Below, in pieces: positions 18,740 through 27,045 of a stretch of 64,000 nt of DNA. Under the pieces are notes generated by a model. That model saw only the letters and a list, made by a program, of their open reading frames with translations, was not told where the DNA came from and did not search any database. Source of the stretch: Bacteroidota bacterium (GTDB taxonomy: Bacteria > Bacteroidota > Bacteroidia > Cytophagales > Cytophagaceae); NCBI GenBank assembly GCA_023428135.1, contig JAEYZG010000021.1, positions 167,972-231,971 on the forward strand, in the 5' to 3' direction. Both the position numbers and the translations under genes were made by a program. How positions within the stretch are numbered: the stretch's first letter is position 1; each line of letters begins with the position of its first letter.

Positions 18740-19705
18740 TTATAAATAATCAGAGATAAATTCAACGGCTCTTTTCTCAGACCAGTATATACCGCTGATT
18801 TTTTTTTCTATAAAGCCGACATGACCGCCTTGTTCAGGCATTTCAAGGAATAGATGAGGGTTTTCCTCGGCTTCTTTTATCGGAAAGCATTGAGGAGTTA
18901 AAAAGGGGTCATTACAGGCATTTACAAGTAAAGTAGGAATTCTGATATCTTTCAGATAATAGAGGGAACTACATTCCTCCCAATATTCAAAAGCATTCTT
19001 AAACCCATGAATAGGGGCAGTATACATTTCATCGAACTCAAGAAAATTCCTTATTTTGTCAAAACCTTTAGCACTGATTACCTCAGGCATTATTCTTGAT
19101 TTTTCGGTAACTTTTTTTTCAAGGCTGTTCAAAAATCTTTTCATATACACATAGCTCCCCCAGCCTGCAAGCTTTTTAGCGCCAGAGGCAAGATGACACG
19201 GTACTGAAAAATTAACACTGCAAATGATCTGTGGCTTGATGATATTTCCTTGTTCTCCAAGGTATTTAAGGGTAATATTACCTCCTATGCTAAAGCCAAT
19301 GAGCGCAACTTTGGAATAGTTTTTCTTTCTGATTGCATGTTCAATTACAAAGTCAAGGTCTCCTGTTTCTCCGCTATGATAGAATCTGTGTAGTTTGTTG
19401 ATTTCTCCGCTACATCCTCTGTAATTCCAGCTTAAAGTGTCATATCCAAGCGAGTTTAATAGAAAGACCATTCCCAGGATGTATTGGGTTTTTGAATTGC
19501 CTTCTAGGCCGTGAGAAAGGATTATCAGAGTGTCAGATCCTTTAAAAGACCAATCCAGATCAAGAAAATCTTGATCTGGTGTGTCAATTCTTTCACGCTG
19601 ATATATAACAGGTTCATTCTTCCGAAATAAAGCAGGTATAATCGTTTCCAGATGTTCTGAAAAAAGAAAATAGGGAGCTTTATACGTAGAATGAATTATT
19701 GGCAT
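18740..19705 (-). CDS. YheT-family alpha/beta hydrolase
   Basis: 321 residues. LSHGLEGNSKTQYILGM near 65 and SWNYRGCSGE are hallmarks of the YheT/ABHD1-3 branch. The nucleophile elbow is ALIGFSIGGNITLKYLGE, the acid is NACNDPFL and the catalytic His is EQGGHVGFIE, so the triad is complete. Predicted cytosolic or membrane-associated esterase with unknown substrate. Its ATG shares one base with the end of the YkvA-like gene upstream, indicating coupled translation. Confidence 0.92.
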   Translation of the reverse strand: MPIIHSTYKAPYFLFSEHLETIIPALFRKNEPVIYQRERIDTPDQDFLDLDWSFKGSDTLIILSHGLEGNSKTQYILGMVFLLNSLGYDTLSWNYRGCSGEINKLHRFYHSGETGDLDFVIEHAIRKKNYSKVALIGFSIGGNITLKYLGEQGNIIKPQIICSVNFSVPCHLASGAKKLAGWGSYVYMKRFLNSLEKKVTEKSRIMPEVISAKGFDKIRNFLEFDEMYTAPIHGFKNAFEYWEECSSLYYLKDIRIPTLLVNACNDPFLTPQCFPIKEAEENPHLFLEMPEQGGHVGFIEKKISGIYWSEKRAVEFISDYL

Positions 19706-20184
19706 TAACCAAACAATGCTGTTTTAGAGAAATTTAGCTTTCTGGATTCATAAGCCTGGAACTTTTCAATTTCTTCCGAAGCGTATTTCAGGAACCATGC
19801 AAATAAAACTAAATCATCAGCAAATCCCAAAAACGGAAGGAAATCCGGAAATACATCAAACGGAGAAACAAAATATAAGATTACAGCCAGGCCCAGAATT
19901 ACTTTAAATTTAGGTACCTCCGAATATTCATTTAACAATGAGGCTCTTATAAGTCTGAACATAGCTTTTACTTTTCCCCACATTTCCCCAAATGTTCTTT
20001 CTGCATTTTCATTGGTAGCTTTATTATAGGCTTCTGTCAGAATTTTATTCAGCTCATCAGGGTTTCTTATATAGAATTTTGCCCTCTCCACAAACTTTTC
20101 ATATTTAGGGGATTTTGAAATTAAGGCTCCCAACTTTGCCTTGATCAACATTGCATTTACCGATCTCTTTTTTCTTCTTTCCAT
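19705..20184 (-). CDS. YkvA-family (DUF1232) membrane protein
   Basis: 159 residues from the ATG at 20184; the longer frame starts at GTG and adds 8 residues. The DUF1232 core is clear: ILGLAVILYFVSPFDVFPDF then LPFLGFADDLVLFAWFLK, with the SPFDVFPDF and GFADD motifs of the family and two hydrophobic segments. The N-terminal half is basic and helical. The function of the family is not established. It is directly followed by the YheT hydrolase gene. Confidence 0.88.
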   Translation of the reverse strand: MERRKKRSVNAMLIKAKLGALISKSPKYEKFVERAKFYIRNPDELNKILTEAYNKATNENAERTFGEMWGKVKAMFRLIRASLLNEYSEVPKFKVILGLAVILYFVSPFDVFPDFLPFLGFADDLVLFAWFLKYASEEIEKFQAYESRKLNFSKTALFG

Positions 20185-20329
20185 ATGATTAAAGTGTTTC
20201 TTGCCCACTAATAATTAAATAATTTTTGAAAAAAAATGTTAATGGATGGGATAAATGTGTTGATATATAGAAAGTTACTTGTGTTGTAATCTTTCGGGGA
20301 AGAATAGGGCTGAACCCAGTATTTTTATT

Positions 20330-20337
20330 TATTTTTG
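20330..20337 (+). promoter_or_regulatory. Candidate -7 promoter box of hisG
   Basis: TATTTTTG matches the Bacteroidota sigma-factor -7 consensus TAnnTTTG exactly and lies 18 bases upstream of the hisG ATG, implying a very short leader. No good -33 TTG was found at the usual distance, so this is only a candidate. Confidence 0.35.
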
Positions 20338-20355
20338 CCAAAAAAAAGTCAATTT

Positions 20356-21216
20356 ATGAGCGAGATTTTACGCCTTGCTGTGCAGAAGTCTGGAAGGCTA
20401 AGTGAAGATTCACTAAAACTTATCAAGGAATGTGGAATTGAATTTAGCAACGGAGGAGGAAAACTAAAATCTACTGCTTCTAATTTCCCGGTTGAATTAC
20501 TCTTTTTAAGAGATGATGATATTCCTGGATATGTTGCAGATGGTGTAGCAGATATTGGAATCGTTGGCGAAAACGTTTCTGTTGAAAAGAAAAAGAAAGT
20601 TGAACTTGTAGAAAAACTTGGCTTTTCTCAATGCAGGCTGTCTATTGGAGTACTTAAGTCTTATGACTATAAAGATGTTAGTAATCTTAATGGATTAAAA
20701 ATAGCTACTTCTTATCCCAACATACTTTCTGATTTTCTTTTTGAAAATAAAGTACGTGCCTCTATTCATGAAATAAGCGGTTCTGTAGAAATTGCCCCAA
20801 GCATTGGACTTTCCGATGCTGTTTGCGATATCGTGAGTTCCGGAAGTACGCTTATCAGCAATGGCTTAAAAGAAGTAGAGGTAGTATTTCGCTCTGAAGC
20901 AATACTTGTTTCCTGTCCTGAACTATCAGCTGCAAAAACTAAAATACTGAATGACCTGTTGTTCAGAATCCATGCGGTAAAGAATGCCAGAAATACAAAA
21001 TACATTCTTTTAAATGCTCCTAATCATTCCATAGACACAATTATCAGTCTGCTTCCGGGAGTTAAGAGTCCAACCGTAATGCCTCTTGCAGAAGAGGGAT
21101 GGAGCTCTTTACACTCTGTTGTAAGAGAAAATGAATTCTGGGGAGTGATAGAAAAGCTTAGAGAGGCAGGAGCAGAAGGCATACTTGTAGTACCGATCGA
21201 AAAAATTATCAAGTAA
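20356..21216 (+). CDS. hisG: ATP phosphoribosyltransferase, long form
   Basis: First step of histidine synthesis: joins ATP and PRPP. 286 residues from the ATG at 20356 (MSEILRLAVQKSGRL); the longer frame begins at TTG within the promoter-like box. Family motifs are DIGIVGENV, IATSYPNILSDF, and EIAPSIGLSDAVCDIVSSG with GSTL for PRPP binding. The C-terminal region of about 80 residues (SLLPGVKSPTVMPLAEEGW to the end) is the ACT-like regulatory domain of the long form, so histidine feedback inhibition without HisZ is expected. It precedes hisD by 3 bases. Confidence 0.95.
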   Translation: MSEILRLAVQKSGRLSEDSLKLIKECGIEFSNGGGKLKSTASNFPVELLFLRDDDIPGYVADGVADIGIVGENVSVEKKKKVELVEKLGFSQCRLSIGVLKSYDYKDVSNLNGLKIATSYPNILSDFLFENKVRASIHEISGSVEIAPSIGLSDAVCDIVSSGSTLISNGLKEVEVVFRSEAILVSCPELSAAKTKILNDLLFRIHAVKNARNTKYILLNAPNHSIDTIISLLPGVKSPTVMPLAEEGWSSLHSVVRENEFWGVIEKLREAGAEGILVVPIEKIIK

Positions 21217-21219
21217 TTA

Positions 21220-22500
21220 ATGAAAATTATAAAATATCCCGAAACCGGTCAGTGGAACGACCTTTTAAAAAGGCCTGTTTTTGAAACAGCCAGTCTGGAA
21301 GCCAAAGTAATTCCTGTATTGGAGACTGTAAAGAAAGAGGGGGATATTGCCATAAAAAGATTTACATCTCAGTTTGACGGTGTAGATATAACGGATATTA
21401 AGGTTTCTTCTTTAGAAATTGATGAAGCAAATCTTTTGGTTGATGAAGAGCTGAAAATTGCGATACGCGCTGCCAGACAGAATATCGAGAAATTCCACTC
21501 TTTACAAAAAGAAGAAACTAAAGTAGTTGAAACAACACCTGGAGTTAAGTGCTGGAGAAAGTCAGTACCTATTCAAAAAGTAGGATTTTATATTCCAGGA
21601 GGCACAGCGCCACTTTTCTCTACTATATTGATGCTTGCCATCCCTGCTGATATTGCAGGATGTGAGCATAAGGTTCTTTGTACTCCACCGAATAAACAAG
21701 GGAAAATACATCCTGCAATTCTATTTACTGCTAATCTGCTTGGAATTAAAAATATCTACAAAGTAGGAGGAGCTCAGGCTATTGCTGCAATGGCATATGG
21801 CACAGAATCGGTTCCACAGGTGTATAAAATTTTTGGTCCGGGTAATCAGTATGTAACAGCTGCCAAACAATTGGTATTTAAGGATGGCGTTGCAATAGAT
21901 ATGCCAGCCGGTCCTTCAGAAGTGGCTGTAGTTGCTGATGATTCTGCAAATCCTGCATTTGTTGCTTCTGATTTACTTTCACAGGCTGAACATGGCGTCG
22001 ATAGCCAGGTAATGCTTTTTACCAAGTCAGAGAAGAAAGCGATAGAAGTGCTGGAAGAAGTAAAGAAGCAAACAGAAGAACTTTCAAGGAAAGGCTTTGC
22101 TGAAAAGTCGCTTGAGAACAGTAAGTGTATAGTTTTGAAGAACGATGAAGAGATTATGCAGATGGTGAATGAATATGCACCTGAGCACCTTATTCTTCAA
22201 ACTTCCAATGCGGAAGAGCTTGCAGGCAAAGTAATTAATGCTGGTTCTGTTTTTATAGGTCATTATACTCCTGAATCAGCCGGAGACTATGCTTCAGGAA
22301 CAAATCATACACTTCCGACGAATGGCTATGCAAAAGCATACTCAGGAGTTTCCGTAGACTCTTTCGTGAAGAAGATCACATTCCAGTCGATAAGCAAAGA
22401 AGGTATAAAATGTCTGGGACCTGTTATTGAAACAATGGCGGCAGCAGAAGCACTGGATGCGCATAAAAATGCGGTTTCGGTAAGATTGAAGAGTTTGTAG
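21220..22500 (+). CDS. hisD: Histidinol dehydrogenase
   Basis: 426 residues. Oxidises L-histidinol to L-histidine in two NAD-dependent steps. Conserved segments: VGFYIPGGTAPLFSTILMLA, VGGAQAIAAMAYGTESVP, KIFGPGNQYVTAAK, DMPAGPSEVAVVAD, SQAEHGVDSQ (zinc ligands) and EHLILQT, then SAGDYASGTNHTLPT. The C-terminus has the normal length, so this copy looks intact although its last 122 bases recur in degenerate form just downstream. It follows hisG by 3 bases. The remaining his genes lie 6 kb away. Confidence 0.96.
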   Translation: MKIIKYPETGQWNDLLKRPVFETASLEAKVIPVLETVKKEGDIAIKRFTSQFDGVDITDIKVSSLEIDEANLLVDEELKIAIRAARQNIEKFHSLQKEETKVVETTPGVKCWRKSVPIQKVGFYIPGGTAPLFSTILMLAIPADIAGCEHKVLCTPPNKQGKIHPAILFTANLLGIKNIYKVGGAQAIAAMAYGTESVPQVYKIFGPGNQYVTAAKQLVFKDGVAIDMPAGPSEVAVVADDSANPAFVASDLLSQAEHGVDSQVMLFTKSEKKAIEVLEEVKKQTEELSRKGFAEKSLENSKCIVLKNDEEIMQMVNEYAPEHLILQTSNAEELAGKVINAGSVFIGHYTPESAGDYASGTNHTLPTNGYAKAYSGVSVDSFVKKITFQSISKEGIKCLGPVIETMAAAEALDAHKNAVSVRLKSL

Positions 22501-22512
22501 GGACTAAGAATT

Positions 22513-22553
22513 ATTGTCTGAATCAGGATTTGCAGAATTTTAGGATTGTAGGA
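22513..22553 (+). repeat. Dispersed repeat, copy 1
   Basis: Contains the core TTGTCTGAATCAGGATTT followed by GCAGAATTTTAGGATTGTAG, starting 15 bases after the hisD stop. Nearly identical to copy 2, with copies 3 and 4 in the opposite orientation around the GxxExxY pseudogene. Confidence 0.85.
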
Positions 22554-22589
22554 ATATTATATTAAAATTTGTGCAAATTTCAGGTATTT

Positions 22590-22711
22590 ACATTCCAGCC
22601 GATAAGTAAAGAAGGTATAAAATGTCCGGGATGCTTTACTGATACAATGGCTGTAGCAGTAAAGCAGAATGCGGATAGGATGCGGTTTGTGTGAGATTGA
22701 TGAGTTTGTAG
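22590..22711 (+). pseudogene. Degenerate duplicate of the hisD 3' end
   Basis: Aligns along its whole length with 22379-22500, the last 122 bases of hisD: CATTCCAGYCGATAAGYAAA, GAAGGTATAAAATGTCYGGG and GAGTTTGTAG are shared, while the middle has diverged and no longer keeps the frame. It has no start and cannot make a protein. It points to a past tandem duplication or recombination at the end of hisD. Confidence 0.85.
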
Positions 22712-22732
22712 TAAAAGATATTTATAAAGAAA

Positions 22733-22774
22733 AACCTCATGAATGGTAAGATAAGCCGTTCATGAGGTTTTTTT
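22733..22774 (+). terminator. Rho-independent terminator downstream of hisGD
   Basis: Perfect 11-base stem AACCTCATGAA / TTCATGAGGTT with a 15-base loop, followed by a run of seven T. It follows the duplicated hisD tail and probably ends hisGD transcripts. Confidence 0.85.
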
Positions 22775-22813
22775 GTCTGAATCAGGATTTACAGAATTTT
22801 AGGATTGTAGGAA
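22773..22813 (+). repeat. Dispersed repeat, copy 2
   Basis: TTGTCTGAATCAGGATTTAC then AGAATTTTAGGATTGTAGGA; differs from copy 1 by one base over the first 37. It starts at the T-run of the terminator and could pair with copy 3 downstream. Confidence 0.85.
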
Positions 22814-22901
22814 ATAATATAATCGAATATGAGCAAGGTTTCATGATTTACCATTTATTCAATAAGATTTTGTCAGAACTTTTTTATTTTTAATCTATTG
22901 A

Positions 22902-22932
22902 TTTTGTAATCCTGAAAATGCTGATTCAGACA
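22902..22932 (-). repeat. Dispersed repeat, copy 3 (inverted)
   Basis: On the minus strand it reads TTGTCTGAATCAGCATTTTC then AGGATTACAAA, the same core with two changes. It ends 25 bases upstream of the GxxExxY pseudogene start. Confidence 0.75.
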
Positions 22933-22957
22933 ATTTTTAAACCAGTAAATAAAACAT

Positions 22958-23345
22958 ATGGATAAGAACCTAGCTATGGATGAAATAACTTATAAGATAA
23001 ATGGATGTGCAATGAAAGTGCATAGAACCATGGGGAATGGTTTCCAGGAGGTCATTTATCAAAGATGCCTGGAGATACAAATGGAAAGAGAAGGATTGCA
23101 ATTTGAAAGGGAGGTGGAACAAACAATTTTACTATGAAGGAATTGAAGTTGGCACCCGAAGGGCTGATTTCATCATAGAAGGCAAAATTGTTGTTGAGCT
23201 TAAGGCTTTAGTTAATTTGGAGGATGTTCATTTAGCGCAGGCTAAGAACTATGTAGTAGCTTATAATCTTCCAGTAGGTTTACTCATCAACTTTGGAGCA
23301 GTTAGTTTGCAGTTCAAAAAAGTGTATAATAAGAAGTTTCAATGA
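22958..23345 (+). pseudogene. GxxExxY-family protein gene, frameshifted
   Basis: From the ATG at 22958 the frame reads MDKNLAMDEITYKINGCAMK and includes GNGFQEVIY, the GxxExxY signature, to EVEQT, then stops at a TGA near 23133. The neighbouring frame continues without a break from FYYEGIEVGTRRADFI through GKIVVELKAL to the TAA at 23343-23345. One extra base around ACAATTTTAC (23122-23131) explains the break. The joined product would be about 128 residues, normal for this PD-(D/E)xK-like family (ADFII...VELKA residues present). It is flanked by inverted copies of the dispersed repeat. A sequencing error in the T-run is the alternative. Confidence 0.85.
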
Positions 23346-23806
23346 ATCGAGTAAAAAGAATTTTTGCAGGTGATAGAAACTCTGATTGTTGAGCATTATG
23401 GATTATTATTTGAGATATAGTTTGATAAAATAAAAGGAGAGCACCATCTAACTTATAAGGCAGGAAATAATTAATCATATCCTGTAAATCTTTTAATTCT
23501 GTAAATCCTGATTCAGACAAAGGGAAGCCTAATGCTTTCCTTTTACTAAAGCTCAACCAAATCAACCTATTCAACAATTTCTTCCTGAGTTACTTTTCCT
23601 TGTTCTGTTTCAACATGGAGGATCAATAAACCTTTCGATTGAGTTTGAATTTACCGTCAGCTTTGTGATATTGTTGGTTACCACTAAAACGAAATAGGTA
23701 ACATGATTGTGGTTAGTGATTTTTCTAACATATAGAATTCAATTGAATTTAAGTTCCCAAATCATTTTCTTACGATATTAGTTTTCCTAAGTCCAAAGCC
23801 CGACTT
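23346..23806. other. Intergenic region with repeat copy 4 and possible gene remnant
   Basis: No intact gene. Repeat copy 4 lies at 23481-23520. On the minus strand 23581-23760 has broken frames with protein-like character (YLFRFSGNQQYHKADGKFK and, in another frame, VETEQGKVTQEEIVE just before a stop), which could be the decayed C-terminus of a lost gene; I do not recognise it. Confidence 0.4.
23481..23520 (-). repeat. Dispersed repeat, copy 4 (inverted)
   Basis: On the minus strand: TTGTCTGAATCAGGATTTAC then AGAATTAAAAGATTTACAGG. Same orientation as copy 3, on the far side of the GxxExxY pseudogene. Confidence 0.8.
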
Positions 23807-24799
23807 ATGAAAATAGCCTTCTATGTTTTACTTTTAATCTCTCCGGTAATTATAAATATGGAAAAAATACAGTCTTCAACATTAAAAGGAAATGTGGTTT
23901 TACTTATTCATGGTGGAGCAGGCAATTTTAAAGAATCTGATCTAGGCCCGGATCAACAAAGGGTTTATGAAAAGTATCTTCGCGAAGCACTTGAAGAAGG
24001 ATATAAAATTCTGAATGAAGGTGGCTCTGCGCTTGATGCAGTAGAAGCTTCTGTGAAGCTAATGGAAGATGCTCCTGTATTTAATGCAGGTAAAGGGTCT
24101 GTATTGAATAAAGAAGGTCATGTAGAAATGGATGCTTCCATTATGTATGGTAAGGACCTAAATGCAGGTGCTGTTGCAGTAGTAAGGCATATTAAAAATC
24201 CGATATCAGCAGCAAGGATGGTGATGGAAAAGTCAAATCATGTCTTATTAGCAGGGAATGGTGCTGATGAATTTGCCAAATCTATTGGAATGGAAATGAA
24301 AGATGAAGGGTATTTTATTACTCCTTCTTCGTTAGAACAATGGAAAAAAACAAAAGAGCCAGCTTCTGTGCCTAAAGAAATTAACAAGCATGGAACGGTC
24401 GGTGCTGTGGCTCTTGATCAAAACGGTAATTTGGCTGCTGCTACATCAACAGGAGGAGTACTGAATAAACTGCCTGGAAGGGTAGGTGATTCTCCTATAA
24501 TAGGCGCGGGAACCTATGCGGATAATAACACATGTGCGGTATCTGCAACCGGTCATGGGGAATATTTTATAAGACTAACAGTTGCTAGAACTATTGCTGC
24601 CTTGATGGAGTATAAAAAGATTCCTCTTGAACAGGCTGTCAATGAGGTTATTCATGAAAGGCTTCAAAAATTGGGGGGGATGGGAGGAGTTATAGCCGTT
24701 GATAAAAACGGAAATTTTTCAGTAAGCCATAATACGACAGGCATGTTTCGGGCATGGAAAACAGAAAAAGAATGTGAGGTCAGGTTTTTTAAAGAGTAG
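23807..24799 (+). CDS. iaaA: Isoaspartyl peptidase / L-asparaginase (Ntn hydrolase)
   Basis: 330 residues. After a hydrophobic N-terminal segment (probable signal or anchor) comes LLIHGGAGNF, then GGSALDAVEASVKLMEDAP and FNAGKGSVLN. HGTVGAVALD holds the self-cleavage Gly-Thr where Thr becomes the catalytic N-terminus, and ATSTGG, GDSPIIGAGTYAD and SATGHGE complete the site. The precursor cleaves itself into alpha and beta chains and hydrolyses isoaspartyl dipeptides or asparagine. The N-terminal helix suggests export to the periplasm. It lies in the block separating the two his clusters. Confidence 0.93.
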   Translation: MKIAFYVLLLISPVIINMEKIQSSTLKGNVVLLIHGGAGNFKESDLGPDQQRVYEKYLREALEEGYKILNEGGSALDAVEASVKLMEDAPVFNAGKGSVLNKEGHVEMDASIMYGKDLNAGAVAVVRHIKNPISAARMVMEKSNHVLLAGNGADEFAKSIGMEMKDEGYFITPSSLEQWKKTKEPASVPKEINKHGTVGAVALDQNGNLAAATSTGGVLNKLPGRVGDSPIIGAGTYADNNTCAVSATGHGEYFIRLTVARTIAALMEYKKIPLEQAVNEVIHERLQKLGGMGGVIAVDKNGNFSVSHNTTGMFRAWKTEKECEVRFFKE

Positions 24800-24849
24800 A
24801 AAACCACCCATATCTCTTAGACGTATTATAAGGTTATAAAATAATTGCT

Positions 24850-25236
24850 ATGCTTAAAATTGTATTTACAGCCTCTTTCTTAATGTTTTGTTCATTGGTT
24901 TCATTTGGTCAGACAAATAATAAGAATTTTGCAGTCAGTAAGACAAAAGAAACTTCTTTTGTAAATGGTGAAGATGATTTGTATAGTTTTATATTCAAGC
25001 ATTTGAAATATTCAGAAGAAGCAAAAGCTAAAAAAATTGAAGGAGAAGTGATGGTTTCTTTTTTTGTAGAAAAAGATAGTTCCATTTCCAATATCAAAGT
25101 TATAAGAGACATGGGATATGGCTGCGGAGACAGTATCAGAGCACTTTTCAAAACCATTAAGTATGTGCCTGCTCAGGAAAATGGTGTTGCAGTACGATCA
25201 AATGTAATGGTCAATATCCCTGTCAGAAGTCACTAA
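24850..25236 (+). CDS. Small secreted TonB C-terminal-domain protein
   Basis: 128 residues. Signal peptide MLKIVFTASFLMFCSLVSFG before QTNN. The rest fits the TonB_C fold: YSEEAKAKKIEGEVMVSFFV, then ISNIKVIRDMGYGCGDSI and IKYVPAQENGVAVRSNVMVN. There is no membrane anchor or proline-rich spacer, so it is not a full TonB but one of the small periplasmic TonB_C proteins common in Bacteroidota. Its last 39 bases overlap the end of the convergent GT-C gene. Confidence 0.85.
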   Translation: MLKIVFTASFLMFCSLVSFGQTNNKNFAVSKTKETSFVNGEDDLYSFIFKHLKYSEEAKAKKIEGEVMVSFFVEKDSSISNIKVIRDMGYGCGDSIRALFKTIKYVPAQENGVAVRSNVMVNIPVRSH

Positions 25237-26748
25237 GTTTTTTTCAAATAATAATTTGCCAGGAAGAAGTCTTCTGTTAAAGATCTGATTGTATATCATA
25301 TACATCAGCATAACTGAAAGGATGAAGTAATAAGCCTTATTCCCCAAATTAAATTTGCGAAGTATAAAATCAATAAGAATAGAAAGACTTATAAAAAAGA
25401 AAACTATCAGATATACAAATACTCTGTAAGGTGCAAGTACTTTCATATAATAACATACAATTAAAGGAGTAAAAGCAGCTATTAACATCCAGATCATCCA
25501 TAGTTGTATGTTTTTATTTTTTGATTTGAATAACACCAGAAAAGAAAATCCAAATACAATAAAAACTCCTATATATTTCCTGTTCCCAAAAGGAACTCTG
25601 TCTGCCATTGCCTCAAAATATTCCAGAATATAAACCTGAAATTGTTTGGAGAACGCAAACTTCAATGAAGTTATAGGGTTAATCCATTTAGTCTCTGTGA
25701 GTGCCTCTAGTCCGGATATGCCTACAACAGGGAGATAAAGCATTAACACAAATATGATGGTAATGCAAAAAGCTTTAATCAGAGAAAAAATTTTCTTAAG
25801 GTTTCTTTCTCTAAAGAGAATAAATAAAGAAAAGACACAAAGAGAAACGAAAAAATACAAAAAAGTAGGGACAGTATAAAAGCCTAACGCACAAAAGATA
25901 ATCAGGCATATCAGATATTCATTCCTGTTTTGTATAATGTAGCCTATCACACTCAATATAGATGTTAATGCGAATAAGCTGCATAGCAAGTGTCCTCTTC
26001 CTACATAGGAGTAAACACATATTTCTGCAGCCGTTCCAGTCATAATCAATGCAAGTAATGCAGCTTTGAAATTGAAAACCCTATTTACACTGAAGAAGAC
26101 AATCAGCTCTAATAATAGACCTTGTATAAAAACCGGAAACTTCATGCAGAAAGCCTGATGTGCATAAAGCTTATATAATAAAGAGGAAACAAGATTGAAG
26201 AGTATATGATTGTTGGTATCGGGATAGTAAGTTATACAAACCAGAGGCCCCTGAGTGACAAAATAATTGTAAGACCATATTTCATCAAGATGAATTCCGC
26301 TCAGTGTTTTAAGATTGCCAAACCGGATAGCTAAAACTACCAAAAAGAATATAAAGAAAATGTACTTTTCATTTGATGAGATTTTTTCAAATGAGCTTAT
26401 AGTAAGTTGAAATTGATTCTTTATAAACTTAAAAAATCGGTGGGTCTGGGTTAATAGCTTTTTAGTGTGTCTCCATAAAAAGACTAATAATACTATGAGG
26501 GGAATTATTAAAAGTGATAAAGCTGTTTTAAGTCTTTCAAATCTTTCAAGAGTAAAATATACTGTTGAATATTCTTTTTCTTCAAATGGAAATTTAAAGG
26601 CAGCAGGTTTTAACAATGCTACCATGCTTTGATAATCAGCGTACACCACCTTTACAATAATGAATATTGCAAAGGAAAAAGAGAAGGTTATGAGAATTCT
26701 GAATGCCAGAATGGCCAATTTATGCCGGGACCCCTGATTTGAATTCAT
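25198..26748 (-). CDS. Polytopic membrane protein, GT-C glycosyltransferase-like
   Basis: 516 residues from the ATG at 26748, one base after the upstream stop; the longer frame adds 13 unsupported residues. About 10-12 hydrophobic segments. After the third comes a soluble loop with SGIHLDEIWSYNYF, an Asp-Glu pair in the position of the catalytic acidic motif of GT-C enzymes (ArnT/GT39-like), followed by DTNNHILFNLVSSLLYKL. It may transfer a sugar from a polyprenyl-phosphate donor at the periplasmic face. The family call rests on topology and that motif only. It probably forms an operon with the YdeI-like gene upstream. Confidence 0.7.
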   Translation of the reverse strand: MNSNQGSRHKLAILAFRILITFSFSFAIFIIVKVVYADYQSMVALLKPAAFKFPFEEKEYSTVYFTLERFERLKTALSLLIIPLIVLLVFLWRHTKKLLTQTHRFFKFIKNQFQLTISSFEKISSNEKYIFFIFFLVVLAIRFGNLKTLSGIHLDEIWSYNYFVTQGPLVCITYYPDTNNHILFNLVSSLLYKLYAHQAFCMKFPVFIQGLLLELIVFFSVNRVFNFKAALLALIMTGTAAEICVYSYVGRGHLLCSLFALTSILSVIGYIIQNRNEYLICLIIFCALGFYTVPTFLYFFVSLCVFSLFILFRERNLKKIFSLIKAFCITIIFVLMLYLPVVGISGLEALTETKWINPITSLKFAFSKQFQVYILEYFEAMADRVPFGNRKYIGVFIVFGFSFLVLFKSKNKNIQLWMIWMLIAAFTPLIVCYYMKVLAPYRVFVYLIVFFFISLSILIDFILRKFNLGNKAYYFILSVMLMYMIYNQIFNRRLLPGKLLFEKNLVTSDRDIDHYI

Positions 26749-26749
26749 C

Positions 26750-27037
26750 TTATAATTTTGAAAAGGTCTTAATGAGGTTTTTCCCAAACTGTTTCAGTCT
26801 TATGGTCTTGGTTTCCCTCTTTTGGTAAGTAACAATCCAAGGGGTGAATTCTTTTTTATGAGTAAAGGAAAGAGCCTCAAATGTGGACTTATCAGTTTTA
26901 CTCTTATTCAATACCTTTTGTAAATATTCAGGAAGTGGAAGTACGAAGTCATTGAGGTGAGCAGGTTGAATAACTATCAATACTTTAAAGTCTTTTTTTA
27001 TCCCCAGTTTTTTGCCAATTGACTTTATTCCAGTCAT
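26750..27037 (-). CDS. YdeI/OmdA-like small protein
   Basis: 95 residues, basic, without signal peptide. The C-terminal half (FTHKKEFTPWIVTYQKRETK then TIRLKQFGKNL) resembles the OmdA domain of YdeI-like proteins (S-x-x-K-E-x-x-x-W-I-x-x-A-K-x-x-E-T-x-x-R-R). The N-terminal part has LPLPEYLQKVL. It sits 8 bases after the AraC-type regulator and 1 base before the GT-C gene, so the three are likely one transcript. Its role is unknown. Confidence 0.65.
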   Translation of the reverse strand: MTGIKSIGKKLGIKKDFKVLIVIQPAHLNDFVLPLPEYLQKVLNKSKTDKSTFEALSFTHKKEFTPWIVTYQKRETKTIRLKQFGKNLIKTFSKL

Positions 27038-27045
27038 GAAAAATT

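Larger units (their letters stand above)
22501..22957. other. Intergenic region built from duplicated segments
   Basis: Holds no intact gene. Almost all of it is explained by a decayed copy of the hisD tail, a terminator hairpin and three copies of a dispersed repeat, each listed separately. This marks the left border of the block that splits the his genes. Confidence 0.7.

Noticed and set aside
20209..20355. Histidine attenuator leader before hisG
   Set aside because: No short frame with a run of His codons and no alternative hairpins were found.
23314..23577. 87-codon minus-strand frame beside the GxxExxY pseudogene
   Set aside because: Includes repeat copy 4 and overlaps the pseudogene end; no protein-like pattern.
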